This document shows, piece by piece, positions 55,431 through 64,000 of a stretch of 64,000 bases of DNA (the first letter of the stretch is position 1; each line of letters opens with the position of its first letter). The DNA comes from Ruegeria sp. R13_0 (GTDB lineage Bacteria; Pseudomonadota; Alphaproteobacteria; Rhodobacterales; Rhodobacteraceae), in contig NZ_JAGHRB010000001.1 of NCBI RefSeq assembly GCF_017743995.1, positions 124,001 through 188,000 of the forward strand. Direction: 5' to 3'. Made by a program: the position numbers and the translations under genes. Below the pieces are notes generated by a model. That model had not been told where the DNA came from. It saw only the letters and a program-made list of their open reading frames with translations, and ran no database searches.

Positions 55431-55450
55431 GCTGTCTGAGCGAAAGGACG

Positions 55451-55828
55451 ATGATGCGGGCGCGAGTTAATGAGGATGCCAAAGGGCGCCGACATGTCTC
55501 AGAGGCGTGTCATGAGCCATGTGCAATCGAGCGTGGTATGCGAATCATTGGTGGAAAGTGGACAGGTTCGATCTTGTGGCATCTTAGGGATGGACCTGTT
55601 CGTTTCAACGATCTTTCGCGCATGATCGGCGGGGCAAGCAAAAAGATGATCACCGAAAGATTGCGTCAACTTGAGGCGCAGGGTCTGGTTCGCCGACAGA
55701 TAATGGATACAGCTCCTGTTTCCGTGCAATATTCGATTACTGAGTTTGGCCGGACAGCTCTTGGTTTTCTTGAAGAGCTTCGAAAGTGGAGTGAAAATTT
55801 GCCTCAAGAATTGGATTTAAAACACTGA
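55451..55828 (+). CDS. HxlR-family regulator
   Basis: 125 residues, winged helix: CAIERGMRIIGGKWTGSILWHL, FNDLSRMIGGASKKMITERLRQLEAQGLV. Two cysteines, C20 and C24, lie at the N-terminus; HxlR relatives such as YodB and HypR sense quinones or disulphide stress through a cysteine here. It is divergent from the quinone reductase and GST genes, which it probably represses until modified. Confidence 0.9.
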   Translation: MMRARVNEDAKGRRHVSEACHEPCAIERGMRIIGGKWTGSILWHLRDGPVRFNDLSRMIGGASKKMITERLRQLEAQGLVRRQIMDTAPVSVQYSITEFGRTALGFLEELRKWSENLPQELDLKH

Positions 55829-55848
55829 TAATATGCGGAAAAGAGTCT

Positions 55849-56256
55849 GTGGGTAGCTTGAAATCAATCCACCATGCAGCCGTCATTTGTTCGGACTATG
55901 AACGGTCCAAGGCGTTTTACTCAGAGACGCTAGGTTTAAGAATTGTTGCGGAGAATTTCAGGGCTGAGCGGCAATCTTGGAAGCTGGATTTGGCGTTGCC
56001 GGACGGCTCTCAGATTGAACTGTTTTCCTTTGCCAACCCGCCCAAACGCATGTCTCGTCCCGAAGCACGAGGTCTGCGGCATCTTGCGTTTGTTGTGGAT
56101 GATATCGAGGCGCAGAAAAACAGCCTGGAACAGAAAGGTGTCCTCGTCGAAGATATCCGTGTCGATGAATATACCGGCCATCGGTTCACTTTCTTCACCG
56201 ACCCGGACGATCTTCCATTGGAGCTGTATGAAGCGAAGCCGATTGCTATGAAGTGA
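55849..56256 (+). CDS. VOC-family glyoxalase-like protein
   Basis: 135 residues with the two beta-alpha-beta units of the vicinal oxygen chelate fold. The start SIHHAAVICSDYERSKAFYSETLGL with metal His, E in QIELFSF, H in GLRHLAF and E in PLELYE are the standard metal set. Nearest to the YaeR/GloA2-like group. Start GTG 55849. Twenty bases after the HxlR gene and probably in its transcript; may clear reactive carbonyl compounds. Confidence 0.85.
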   Translation: MGSLKSIHHAAVICSDYERSKAFYSETLGLRIVAENFRAERQSWKLDLALPDGSQIELFSFANPPKRMSRPEARGLRHLAFVVDDIEAQKNSLEQKGVLVEDIRVDEYTGHRFTFFTDPDDLPLELYEAKPIAMK

Positions 56257-56299
56257 TATTTCTCGTCTTTTAGGCTGAGCGAAGCAGGGAGGAAGGCGC

Positions 56300-57124
56300 A
56301 TGGAAGTAAAACCTCTCACCGGTGGATTGGGTGCGGAAATCGTCGGGGCGGACATCCGGCGTGAAGATCAATTCGACGCAATTAAGTCAGCCTTCGTAGA
56401 GTATTCCGTTATCGCACTGAGGGGTCAAAGTGTTAGCCCGCAAGAGCATCTGACCTTTGCGAGAAGGTTCGGCCCAATCAATGTGAACCGATTTTTCAAA
56501 CCGGTGGACGGCCATCCTGAGATTGCCACGGTGTTGAAAGAGAAGGATCAGAAAGAGGCTGTGGGAGAGGGGTGGCATACTGACCACTCTTATGATCAGG
56601 AGCCTGCTATGGGCTCGATCCTGCACGCCCTTGAGGTTCCGCCCCATGGTGGCGACACGTTGTTTGTGTCGATGGCTGCCGCCTACGAAGCTTTGTCGCC
56701 CACAATGCGTGGTTTCTTAGATGATTTGTGGGCGGTGCATTCCTCTCGCCATGTCTTCGGGGCCAGCATCGTGGACACAGAAGCCGCGAAAAGCGGCCGG
56801 TTGGGGAACGCCGAAGCTGCCACGCAAGACACTTTACACCCCGTTGTCATCACGCATCCTCTCAGCGGTAGGCGCGGGTTGTTCGTCAATCCTGTGTTCA
56901 CGACCGAAATCAAAGGCTTGAGCGCGGATGAGTCTGCCGCGGTGCTGGGCATGATTTACGATCACTGCAAGCAGCCTGAATTCCAATGTCGCCTGCGTTG
57001 GCAGGTAGGCGACATCGCCATTTGGGATAACAGAGCGACGTGGCACAAAGCGATCAACGACTACCATGGGTTTCGACGTCTTATGCACAGGGTGACCGTG
57101 GAAGGGGTCGCTCTGACGCGTTGA
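56300..57124 (+). CDS. TauD/TfdA-type 2-oxoglutarate dioxygenase
   Basis: 274 residues. Iron ligands H93 and D95 (GWHTDHSY) and distal H263 (LMHRVTV); oxoglutarate-binding arginine probably in the same C-terminal part (FRRLMHR). Members hydroxylate taurine, alkyl sulphates, phenoxyacetates and others; the substrate is open. GGGAGGAAGG precedes ATG 56300. It is 43 bases after the VOC gene and may be in its transcript. Confidence 0.9.
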   Translation: MEVKPLTGGLGAEIVGADIRREDQFDAIKSAFVEYSVIALRGQSVSPQEHLTFARRFGPINVNRFFKPVDGHPEIATVLKEKDQKEAVGEGWHTDHSYDQEPAMGSILHALEVPPHGGDTLFVSMAAAYEALSPTMRGFLDDLWAVHSSRHVFGASIVDTEAAKSGRLGNAEAATQDTLHPVVITHPLSGRRGLFVNPVFTTEIKGLSADESAAVLGMIYDHCKQPEFQCRLRWQVGDIAIWDNRATWHKAINDYHGFRRLMHRVTVEGVALTR

Positions 57125-57286
57125 TGTTAGTAGCGCGAGGCGAATTTCTGCGACTCAGTCAGAGTGTAGGCACGCCGTGAATCCCTTCGATTCCCTGTGA
57201 TTGTTTTGGATGAGGCTGCAAGCGTCGCGTTTTTAGCCATATTTTCTTGCCTTTATGGTGCGCACAGAGTTTTTTCTTGTCAAATT

Positions 57287-57321
57287 TGGAACGTTCCATT
57301 AGATGTTTTGGAACGTTCCAA
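57287..57321. promoter_or_regulatory. Tandem LacI-type operators
   Basis: TGGAACGTTCCA occurs twice, at 57287-57298 and 57309-57320 (the second extends to TTGGAACGTTCCAA, 57308-57321). Centres are 22 bases apart, about two helical turns, so two dimers could bind one face. The second site ends 16 bases before the Gfo/Idh/MocA start, overlapping the expected promoter. No regulator gene is within the window. Confidence 0.75.
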
Positions 57322-57336
57322 TTGCGGGGAAATCAG

Positions 57337-58338
57337 ATGAACTGGGCATTTGTCGGAGCGAGCACTATAGCTTCGCAATATATGTTGGACGCGGTGCGTC
57401 AGCAGGCAGACAACGACGTGACCTGGGTCGTCAGTAATTCCCCTGACCGGGTGCAAACCTGGGCTAAGGAGCACAGTATTCCCAATGCAACCACAGACCT
57501 GAACGCGGCGCTGTCCGACGATGGCGTGAAAGCCGTCTACATTTCCTCCACAAATGAGAAGCACCATGGTCAGGCGATGGCTGCCATCGCGGCTGGCAAG
57601 CATGTTCTATGTGAAAAGCCGCTTGGGATGACGCAGGCGGAAGCTGTCGAAATGGTGCGCGCGGCCGACGCGGCTGGCGTGACTTTTGGTACTAACCACC
57701 ACCTGCGATGCTCTGGCAGTCATCGTGCCATTCGTAACCTGATCGCAGACGGGCGCGTCGGCGAGGTTCTTTCGTTGCGCATCCATCACGCGGTGCATTT
57801 GCCCGAGAACTTGCAGGGGTGGCGTATCAACTCTGCCGATGCTGGCGGTGGTGTGATCCCTGACATCGTTGTTCATGACGCGGATGTCACCCGCTTCCTG
57901 CTCAATGAAGACCCGGTGTCTGTCGTTGCGCAAATGGCCAGTTCCGGGATGGGGCAGGGGGTCGAGGACTCGTGCATGTCCGTGTGGACGATGCCTTCGG
58001 GCGCGATGGTCATGACGCACGAGAGCTTTACGCACCCCTTTGCCGGGTCTGGCCTGCAGGTGCATGGAACCGAGGGTTCGATTTTTGCGGATGGCATCAT
58101 GACGCAGCGCCCGGTTGGGGCAATACAGCTGGTGACTGAAGCCGGAAGTGAAGAAATCCCCTTTTCGGACCACTCTCTATACGTTCACGGCGTTTCGGAA
58201 TTTGTCGCCGCAGCGGCGGGACAAGGCCGTCCTGCTGCCGACGGACCTGATGGCGTGAAATCGCTGTCAATCGCTCTGAGCGTTCGTGAGGCCGCAGCGT
58301 CGGGTGAACGTATCAACATAGATTATGGCGGTTTCTGA
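57337..58338 (+). CDS. Gfo/Idh/MocA-family oxidoreductase
   Basis: 333 residues. N-terminal NAD(P) domain (MNWAFVGASTIASQYM), the CEKPLGMT motif with the catalytic-type lysine near residue 94 and the second-domain block GGGVIPDIVVHDADVTRFLL. Such enzymes oxidise sugars, inositols or related polyols. ATG 57337, with GGGGA upstream, is chosen; the open frame to 57247 would include the operators. First gene of the LacI-type-controlled cluster; the stop overlaps the next start by one base. Confidence 0.9.
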   Translation: MNWAFVGASTIASQYMLDAVRQQADNDVTWVVSNSPDRVQTWAKEHSIPNATTDLNAALSDDGVKAVYISSTNEKHHGQAMAAIAAGKHVLCEKPLGMTQAEAVEMVRAADAAGVTFGTNHHLRCSGSHRAIRNLIADGRVGEVLSLRIHHAVHLPENLQGWRINSADAGGGVIPDIVVHDADVTRFLLNEDPVSVVAQMASSGMGQGVEDSCMSVWTMPSGAMVMTHESFTHPFAGSGLQVHGTEGSIFADGIMTQRPVGAIQLVTEAGSEEIPFSDHSLYVHGVSEFVAAAAGQGRPAADGPDGVKSLSIALSVREAAASGERINIDYGGF

Positions 58339-59909
58339 TGACCAAGCTTGTTTCCGTTTCCGAGGCCGTTTCTCGTATCCCAGACAATGCGGTTGTCACC
58401 GTATCGTCGTCCTCTGCGCTGGGGTGCCCCGACCTTGTGCTGAAGGCACTCGGAGAGCGGTATCGCTCTGAAGCGCATCCGCGCAACATTACAACGCTGC
58501 ACCCAATCGCCGCCGGGGATATGTATGGCGTGAAGGGAATGGATTATCTGGCGCAGGATGGACTGCTAAGCCGCGTTCTCGCCGGTTCATACCCGTCGGG
58601 CCCTTCCAGCCTTGAGATGCCGGAAATCTGGAAGATGATCGTCGAAGACCGAGTGGCCGCATACAACGTGCCATCGGGAATTCTGTTCGATATGCATCGC
58701 GAAGCCGCAGCGCATCGACCCGGTGTTCTCACACAGGTCGGGCTTGAGACTTTCGTGGATCCTGTTCGGGAAGGATGCGCGATGAACGCGCGTGGTGCGG
58801 CGGCTCCAATCGTTAACCGAAAGGAATTCGACGGTCAGACTTGGCTGCACTTCCCAAATATCAACCCGAACGTGTGCGTTTTGCGCGCAACCACGGCGGA
58901 TGAGTTTGGCAACCTGACCTATGAACATGAAGGTGCCTATCTGGGCGGGTTGGAGCAAGCGATTTGCGTACGCAACCACGGTGGGCTCGTGATCGCACAG
59001 GTTCAACGTGTGACTGCCGCGGGTAGCTTGCGCCCCCATGACGTGCGCGTGCCGGGGCATCTAGTCGACCTGATCGTTGAAGACCCAGAGCAGATGCAAA
59101 CGACAGAGACGCCCTATGACCCTGCGATCTCTGGCCAGATTATGCGCCCTTGGGGCAGCTTTTCGCTGGCCGAGCATGGTGTCGAAAAGGTCATCGCGCG
59201 CCGCGCCGCCCAAGAACTGCGCAGCGGCATGAGTGCCAACTTGGGCTTTGGCATCAGCGCAATGGTCCCGCGTGTTTTGTTGGAGGAGGGCCATCCTCAG
59301 GCGGTGACATGGGCGATCGAGCAGGGGGCCGTTGGCGGCGTCCCACTGACCGGCTTTGCTTTTGGGTGCGCATCCAACGCACACGCTTTCGTTCCGTCAC
59401 CACAGCAATTCATCTATTTCCAGGGCGGCGGGTTCGACATGTCGTTCCTCTCGTTCCTAGAGGTCGATGTAGAAGGCAATGTGAACGTCTCCAAACTTGG
59501 TAAGAAGCCCTACCTAACGGCAGGATGCGGTGGTTTTGTCGATATTACCGCGCGGGCCAAAAAGATCGTGTTCTCGGGCTGGTTCGAAGCCGGTGCCAAG
59601 ATCGACCTGACAGATGACGGGATTCAAGTGAATGCCCCAGGAAAATTCACCAAGATGGTGGATCAGGTCGAGCATGTCACATTCTCGGGCCGCCGTGCCC
59701 GTGAAACCGGTCAAGATGTGCTCTATGTGACTGAGCGTTGCGTCATACGCCTGACGGATCAGGGGCTGGTCGCGACGGAAATCATGCCCGGCATTGAGGC
59801 GCAGCGCGATATTGTAGAAGCTTCAGGCGGTCGCGTCAAAGTCGCGGAAAACGCGGTTCAAATGTCCAAGTCGCTATTCGCAGTCGGCCCGACGGGGATG
59901 ACACTGTGA
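58338..59909 (+). CDS. Family I CoA-transferase (fused alpha and beta)
   Basis: 523 residues, the fused form of acetoacetate/propionate-type CoA-transferases. The second half has the catalytic ExGxxG with E328 (EQGAVGG); the first half has the AAAP-type oxyanion region near GDMYGVKGMDY. Moves CoA from an acyl-CoA to an organic acid. It is placed between a sugar-type dehydrogenase and a crotonase with overlapping junctions, implying that the pathway intermediate is activated to a CoA thioester. Confidence 0.9.
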   Translation: MTKLVSVSEAVSRIPDNAVVTVSSSSALGCPDLVLKALGERYRSEAHPRNITTLHPIAAGDMYGVKGMDYLAQDGLLSRVLAGSYPSGPSSLEMPEIWKMIVEDRVAAYNVPSGILFDMHREAAAHRPGVLTQVGLETFVDPVREGCAMNARGAAAPIVNRKEFDGQTWLHFPNINPNVCVLRATTADEFGNLTYEHEGAYLGGLEQAICVRNHGGLVIAQVQRVTAAGSLRPHDVRVPGHLVDLIVEDPEQMQTTETPYDPAISGQIMRPWGSFSLAEHGVEKVIARRAAQELRSGMSANLGFGISAMVPRVLLEEGHPQAVTWAIEQGAVGGVPLTGFAFGCASNAHAFVPSPQQFIYFQGGGFDMSFLSFLEVDVEGNVNVSKLGKKPYLTAGCGGFVDITARAKKIVFSGWFEAGAKIDLTDDGIQVNAPGKFTKMVDQVEHVTFSGRRARETGQDVLYVTERCVIRLTDQGLVATEIMPGIEAQRDIVEASGGRVKVAENAVQMSKSLFAVGPTGMTL

Positions 59910-60673
59910 GCAAGCTTCGCATTCACATCGAGGGTGCAACCGCCGTCCTGACTTTGGACAACGAGGCCAAGCTCAATGCGCTAACTGTAGATATGCTGCA
60001 CGCGCTGGAAACTGGCCTGACAGAGGTCGAGCGTGACGCGTCCGTTCGTGCGCTGGTTCTGACTGGCGCAGGGGAAAAAGCGTTTTGTTGCGGTGCTGAT
60101 ATCGGTGCTTGGGACGGTCTGAGCCCCGCCGAATTCGCCCGCCATTGGGTCCGTGACGGACATCGTATCTTTGATCGCTTGGCGCGGATCAGCAAACCGA
60201 CAATTGCTGCGATCAACGGCCACGCGTTCGGCGGCGGGCTAGAGCTGGCCAGTTGTTGCGATTTGCGCCTGATGACCCCGCGGTCCACGTTGGCTTTGCC
60301 CGAAGCTCGGGTCGGGATTGTGCCCGGCTGGTCCGGGACACAGCGGTTGACTCGTCTGATCCCCGAAGCTTCGGTGAAGGAAATGGCACTCTTCGGGCGC
60401 CGTATCGGTGCCGACCGCGCGTTGGCCTTAGGCTATGCGACCGAGGTGGCTGACGACGTACTGGCGCGCGCGCTTGAGATCACCGCCGAACTTAGCGACC
60501 TTTCGCCTCGCGCCACCGAAATCTCAAAAAACATGATCCATGCAGCGGTCGGTGAAGACACTCATGCCGTGGTCGAAGCCCTTGGTAGCGCAGCAATTGC
60601 CGCCTCAGCGGACCGCGAAGAAGGCGTCGCAGCGTTCATGGAAAAACGTAACCCCACATTTTCGGGCCTTTGA
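59906..60673 (+). CDS. Enoyl-CoA hydratase/isomerase
   Basis: 255 residues, complete crotonase. CoA and oxyanion sites: FCCGADIGAWD and HAFGGGLELA; catalytic acids E113 and E133 are both present, so hydratase activity is plausible. It ends AAFMEKRNPTF. The start overlaps the CoA-transferase stop by four bases; aldehyde dehydrogenase follows after four bases. Confidence 0.93.
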   Translation: MSKLRIHIEGATAVLTLDNEAKLNALTVDMLHALETGLTEVERDASVRALVLTGAGEKAFCCGADIGAWDGLSPAEFARHWVRDGHRIFDRLARISKPTIAAINGHAFGGGLELASCCDLRLMTPRSTLALPEARVGIVPGWSGTQRLTRLIPEASVKEMALFGRRIGADRALALGYATEVADDVLARALEITAELSDLSPRATEISKNMIHAAVGEDTHAVVEALGSAAIAASADREEGVAAFMEKRNPTFSGL

Positions 60674-60677
60674 CAAT

Positions 60678-62201
60678 ATGAAAGACATCACCATCAACCC
60701 TGCTATCCCGTTCGAGCTTCCGCCGTTGTTCGAAGGTCGGCATCTCATCGATGGCAGGTGGCAGAATAGTGCGTCGGGTAAGACGTTCGAACGGCGCTCG
60801 CCCTCGCACGGGCACATCGTCAGTCGTTCGGCCTTGGGTGGCGAGACTGAAGCCGAGGCTGCGATCCAGGCGGCGCGCAAGGCGTTCGACAGCGGTGTTT
60901 GGAGCCGGGCATCGGGCAAAGAACGGGCCACCGTTTTAATGAAGGTTGCCGACCTGATTGAGCAAAATGTCGACCGGATCGCACTGACCGAAACGCTGGA
61001 AAGCGGTAAGCCGATCAGCCAATCCAAGGGTGAGGTCGGCGGTGCAGCAGACCTTTGGCGCTATGCGGCCTCATTGGCACGCAGCACGCACGGCGACAGC
61101 CACAACACTCTTGGCGCAGATATGATGGGTGTCGTGCTGAAGGAACCCATCGGTGTCGTATCCATCATCACGCCTTGGAATTTTCCGTTCTGGATTCTCA
61201 GTCAGAAACTGCCCTTCGCGTTGGCGGCAGGTTGCACCGTTGTTGTGAAACCGTCTGAGATGACACCGTCGACAACCTTGATGCTGGGCGAATTGTTGAT
61301 CGAAGCCGGATTGCCCGCCGGTGTATGCAATATCGTTCTGGGTTACGGAGTTCCCGTTGGCAGTGTGATGTCGAGCCATGACAGCGTGGACATGATCAGC
61401 TTTACGGGCTCAACGGCTGTGGGCAAGACGATCAGCGCAGTAGCATCGGAAACACTCAAGAAAGTTGCGCTTGAGCTTGGGGGCAAGAACCCTCAGGTCA
61501 TCTTTCCCGAAGCCGATCTGAATGCAGCCGCTGATGCGGTTGTGTTCGGTGTCTATTTCAATGTTGGCCAGTGCTGCAATTCAAGTAGTCGCATCATTGT
61601 GCACGAGGACATCGCCGATGAATTCCGCGAGCGTGTCGTCGCCCTGTCGCGCAAAGTCAAATTCGGCGATCCTTTGGACCCGACAACGCAAGTTGGGGCT
61701 ATCGTAACGTCCGAGCACAACTCAAAAATCGACGCGTATGTCAAACAGGCGCAGGCTTCCGGTGCGACTATTGATCTGGGTGGTGAGCCGCTTGAGGTCG
61801 AAGGCCTCGGCGCTCAGTTCTATCAGCCGACGGTGATTTCTGACGTCTCGCCTGACATGCCCGTTGCCCGCGATGAAGTATTCGGGCCTGTTCTTTCTGT
61901 TTTGACTTTCAAAACACTGGACGAAGCCATCGCGCTGACGAATGATAGCGCTTACGGTCTGTCGGCAGGGGTCTGGAGCGAGAACGTTCACACCTGCCTA
62001 GAGTTTGCCCGCCGAGCACAAGCGGGAACGGTTTGGACCAATACCTGGATGGACGGGTTCCCCGAGGTCGCTTTCGGTGGGGTCAAACAATCCGGGCAGG
62101 GGCGGGAAATCGGACGATATGGGTTCGAGGAATTCTTCGAAGTGAAATCAGTGGTCATGCGTATCGGCAGCAGCCGGGCGCCATGGGTTCCGCAAGACTA
62201 A
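60678..62201 (+). CDS. NAD(P)-dependent aldehyde dehydrogenase
   Basis: 507 residues with the standard set: [18 protein letters not shown], catalytic base E266 (LELGGK) and nucleophile C300 (GQCCNSSSR), and [12 protein letters not shown] 60678 begins [15 protein letters not shown]; an in-frame extension would overlap the crotonase gene. Oxidises an aldehyde intermediate of the cluster; the substrate is not deducible. Confidence 0.93.
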   Translation: MKDITINPAIPFELPPLFEGRHLIDGRWQNSASGKTFERRSPSHGHIVSRSALGGETEAEAAIQAARKAFDSGVWSRASGKERATVLMKVADLIEQNVDRIALTETLESGKPISQSKGEVGGAADLWRYAASLARSTHGDSHNTLGADMMGVVLKEPIGVVSIITPWNFPFWILSQKLPFALAAGCTVVVKPSEMTPSTTLMLGELLIEAGLPAGVCNIVLGYGVPVGSVMSSHDSVDMISFTGSTAVGKTISAVASETLKKVALELGGKNPQVIFPEADLNAAADAVVFGVYFNVGQCCNSSSRIIVHEDIADEFRERVVALSRKVKFGDPLDPTTQVGAIVTSEHNSKIDAYVKQAQASGATIDLGGEPLEVEGLGAQFYQPTVISDVSPDMPVARDEVFGPVLSVLTFKTLDEAIALTNDSAYGLSAGVWSENVHTCLEFARRAQAGTVWTNTWMDGFPEVAFGGVKQSGQGREIGRYGFEEFFEVKSVVMRIGSSRAPWVPQD

Positions 62202-62257
62202 GACCGGGTACCAGATTGGTCCCGAGTGAGAATAACGCATTAAGGGAGGAAACAAGA

Positions 62258-63508
62258 ATGCGTAAATTTATGAAGACAAAATCGCTGTTTGTAGCAGGTC
62301 TACTGTGCACGACCAGCCTTGCGCACGCTGAAGACGTGGAAGTTCTGCATTGGTGGACGTCTGGCGGTGAGGCCGCAGCACTAAACGTTCTCAAGGACGA
62401 CCTGTCCGGACAGGGCATTGGATGGACCGACATGCCTGTTGCAGGTGGCGGTGGTGAGCAGGCGATGACCGTTCTGCGCGCACGCGTCACCGCAGGTAAC
62501 GCTCCAACAGCAGTTCAGGCTCTGGGCTTTGACATTCTGGACTGGGCCGATCAGGGCGCGCTGGCCGACCTGAACGAAGTGGCAGCCCAGGAAGGTTGGG
62601 ATGACGTCGTCCCAGATGCGCTGAAAGCCTTCGCCAAGCACGACGGCAAATGGGTCTCGGCCCCTGTGAACGTACACTCGACCAACTGGGTCTGGGCCAA
62701 TAAAGCGGTGCTGGACGCCAACGGTATTGCACAGCCCACCAACTGGGACGAATTCGTCGCAGCGGTTGAGGCGTTGAAAGCTGCTGGCGTCACTCCGATC
62801 GCGCATGGTGGTCAGGCCTGGCAAGATGCGACTGTGTTCGATGCTATCGCGATGTCGACGCTGGGGCCTGACGGTTACAAAGCGGCCTTCATCGACCTGG
62901 ACGAGGAAACACTGGGTGGCGACGCGATGAAAGAAGCGTTCGACCGTATGGCCTTTATCCGCGACAACGTGGATGAGAATTTCTCGGGTCGTGATTGGAA
63001 CCTGGCGACAGCAATGGTCATCAACGGTGAGGCCGGCTTCCAGATGATGGGTGATTGGGCCAAAGGCGAATTCCTGAACGCCGGCAAAGTGCCGGGTGAG
63101 GACTTTCTGTGCTTCCGCTTCCCGGGTACTCAGGATCAAGTCACCTTCAACGCTGACCAGTTCATGATGTTTGACCAGGGCGGTACGGTATCGGCCGAGC
63201 AAGCCGCGCTGGCCAGCGCGATCCTGTCGCCGTCCTTCCAGATTGCCTTCAACAAGGTGAAGGGCTCGGTGCCTGCGCGGACAGACGTGGACGGCAGCGA
63301 TCTGGATGCGTGTGGTCAGCAGGGCATGAAAGATTTGGCTGCCGCGGCTTCGTCAGGCAACCTGTTCGGCTCGATGGCACACGGACATGCTGCGCCTGCG
63401 TCAGTCAAGAACGCCGTCTATGACGTTGTGACCGCTCACTTTAACGGCGAGTACGGCAGCGAAGATGCCGTGACCGAACTGGTTGATGCCGTTTCAATCG
63501 CCAAGTGA
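62258..63508 (+). CDS. Sugar ABC transporter substrate-binding protein
   Basis: 416 residues, family 1 extracellular binding protein. Signal peptide to ~24 (SLAHA), then [16 protein letters not shown] as in glucose/mannose-type binders. AAGGGAGG precedes ATG 62258. It follows the aldehyde dehydrogenase by 56 bases; with the permease downstream it forms the uptake arm of the cluster. The ligand is probably a monosaccharide or similar polyol. Confidence 0.92.
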   Translation: MRKFMKTKSLFVAGLLCTTSLAHAEDVEVLHWWTSGGEAAALNVLKDDLSGQGIGWTDMPVAGGGGEQAMTVLRARVTAGNAPTAVQALGFDILDWADQGALADLNEVAAQEGWDDVVPDALKAFAKHDGKWVSAPVNVHSTNWVWANKAVLDANGIAQPTNWDEFVAAVEALKAAGVTPIAHGGQAWQDATVFDAIAMSTLGPDGYKAAFIDLDEETLGGDAMKEAFDRMAFIRDNVDENFSGRDWNLATAMVINGEAGFQMMGDWAKGEFLNAGKVPGEDFLCFRFPGTQDQVTFNADQFMMFDQGGTVSAEQAALASAILSPSFQIAFNKVKGSVPARTDVDGSDLDACGQQGMKDLAAAASSGNLFGSMAHGHAAPASVKNAVYDVVTAHFNGEYGSEDAVTELVDAVSIAK

Positions 63509-63530
63509 TCCATAAGTGATCCTCCCGATG

Positions 63531-63550
63531 GGGCGGCGGTCTGGCCGCCC
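63531..63550 (+). terminator. Hairpin between binding-protein and permease genes
   Basis: GGGCGGC (63531-63537) and GCCGCCC (63544-63550) form a perfect 7-pair GC stem with a 6-base loop, 22 bases after the binding-protein stop. No T-run. Typical of attenuators or mRNA 3'-protecting stems that keep binding protein in excess of permease. Confidence 0.65.
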
Positions 63551-63609
63551 TGTCACCAAGCGGGCGCAAAAGCTCCGATTTAACACGACTCGAACGAGGA
63601 GGGCGCGCC

Positions 63610-64000
63610 ATGGCTGCTTCAGCCGACGCGGATTTTAAGACACGCCTTCAGAACTGGATACCCAAGCTGGTCCTGTCACCGTCGCTGGCGATGATGTTGG
63701 TCTTTGTCTACGGGTTCATTCTGTTTTCGGTCTACCTGTCATTCACCGACAGTCGCATCCTGCCGTCCTTTGGATGGGTCGGATGGGAAAACTACGACAA
63801 ATTGTGGCGGCTGAGCCATTGGGAAACCTCGTTGATCAATATGGGGATTTTCGCGAGCCTCTATATCGTGATCTGCACCTGTATCGGCCTGGGTCTGGCG
63901 ATCTTCCTTGATCAGAAAATCCGGGGAGAAGGGCTGCTGCGTCCCATCTACCTCTATCCTATGGCTCTGAGCTTCATCGTCACCGGCACCGCCTGGAAGT
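63610..64000 (+). CDS. Sugar ABC transporter permease (cut by window end)
   Basis: Starts at ATG 63610 with GAGGAGG about 8 bases upstream and runs off the end; 130 residues are visible. The N-terminus is cytoplasmic, the first helix is at about residues 22-42 (LAMMLVFVYGFILFSVYLSF), and there is a second at about 80-98. The segment LDQKIRGEGLLRPIYLYPMA is typical of MalF/GtsB-type inner-membrane components. Partner of the preceding binding protein. Confidence 0.92.
   Translation, partial: MAASADADFKTRLQNWIPKLVLSPSLAMMLVFVYGFILFSVYLSFTDSRILPSFGWVGWENYDKLWRLSHWETSLINMGIFASLYIVICTCIGLGLAIFLDQKIRGEGLLRPIYLYPMALSFIVTGTAWK

Noticed and set aside
1..64000. CRISPR arrays, rRNA genes, toxin-antitoxin pairs
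   Set aside because: No regularly spaced direct repeats, rRNA segments or recognisable toxin-antitoxin pairs were seen; only one tRNA gene was found.

Overview
The window looks like chromosome of a marine alphaproteobacterium of the Rhodobacterales (Roseobacter group). The grounds are a nuo operon carrying the small extra genes typical of that order (YodC-like, DUF5337, DUF3291 and DUF5333 genes and a NuoE with a C-terminal extension), the order birA-coaX-rnj directly after nuoN, the tmk-holB-tatD block, a non-pyrrolysine MttB homologue and the high-GC codon use of the first 38 kb. I do not name a genus.

Positions 1-38.6 kb are core-like. After the end of an enoyl-CoA hydratase gene comes a nuoA-N operon (589-18651) encoding proton-pumping NADH:quinone oxidoreductase. 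All fourteen subunits are present, as separate nuoC and nuoD, with ten small non-nuo genes wedged between them, mostly with start/stop overlaps. birA, coaX and rnj follow on the same strand. A convergent pair (NUDIX, DUF983) meets them. Next come an EF-hand/ECF sigma/membrane protein/periplasmic metal-sensor-like operon, a PleD-like cyclase with degenerate receivers, DUF3572 and HAD genes, an MttB-family methyltransferase and an H-NOX/HNOBA-GGDEF pair. The minus strand then carries cbiX-like and AEC transporter genes and a tight operon running SPOR protein, D,D-carboxypeptidase, tmk, holB, tatD and an MBL hydrolase.

A tRNA-Ser(UGA) gene at 38773-38862 marks the change to an accessory region of visibly lower GC and mixed origin. 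It holds a dead IS5-type element immediately after the tRNA, a divergent MFS/Lrp pair, a HTH-like gene and an HNH gene behind repeated palindromes, a glutamine-type transporter with glutaminase, a TetR-controlled flavin monooxygenase/SBF transporter/SDR operon and a decayed tyrosine integrase (51292-51600). A potassium-channel-like gene with ltrA, a GST/quinone-reductase pair opposite an HxlR regulator, and VOC and TauD genes follow. The likely reading is a tRNA-targeted island that has since been rearranged, but no convincing distal attachment site was found.

From 57.3 kb to the end lies a catabolic cluster behind two identical LacI-type palindromes: Gfo/Idh/MocA dehydrogenase, family I CoA-transferase, enoyl-CoA hydratase, aldehyde dehydrogenase and a sugar-type ABC importer that runs off the window. 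The substrate is not identifiable from sequence; the combination of sugar-type uptake with CoA-dependent steps makes it a good candidate for an undescribed pathway.
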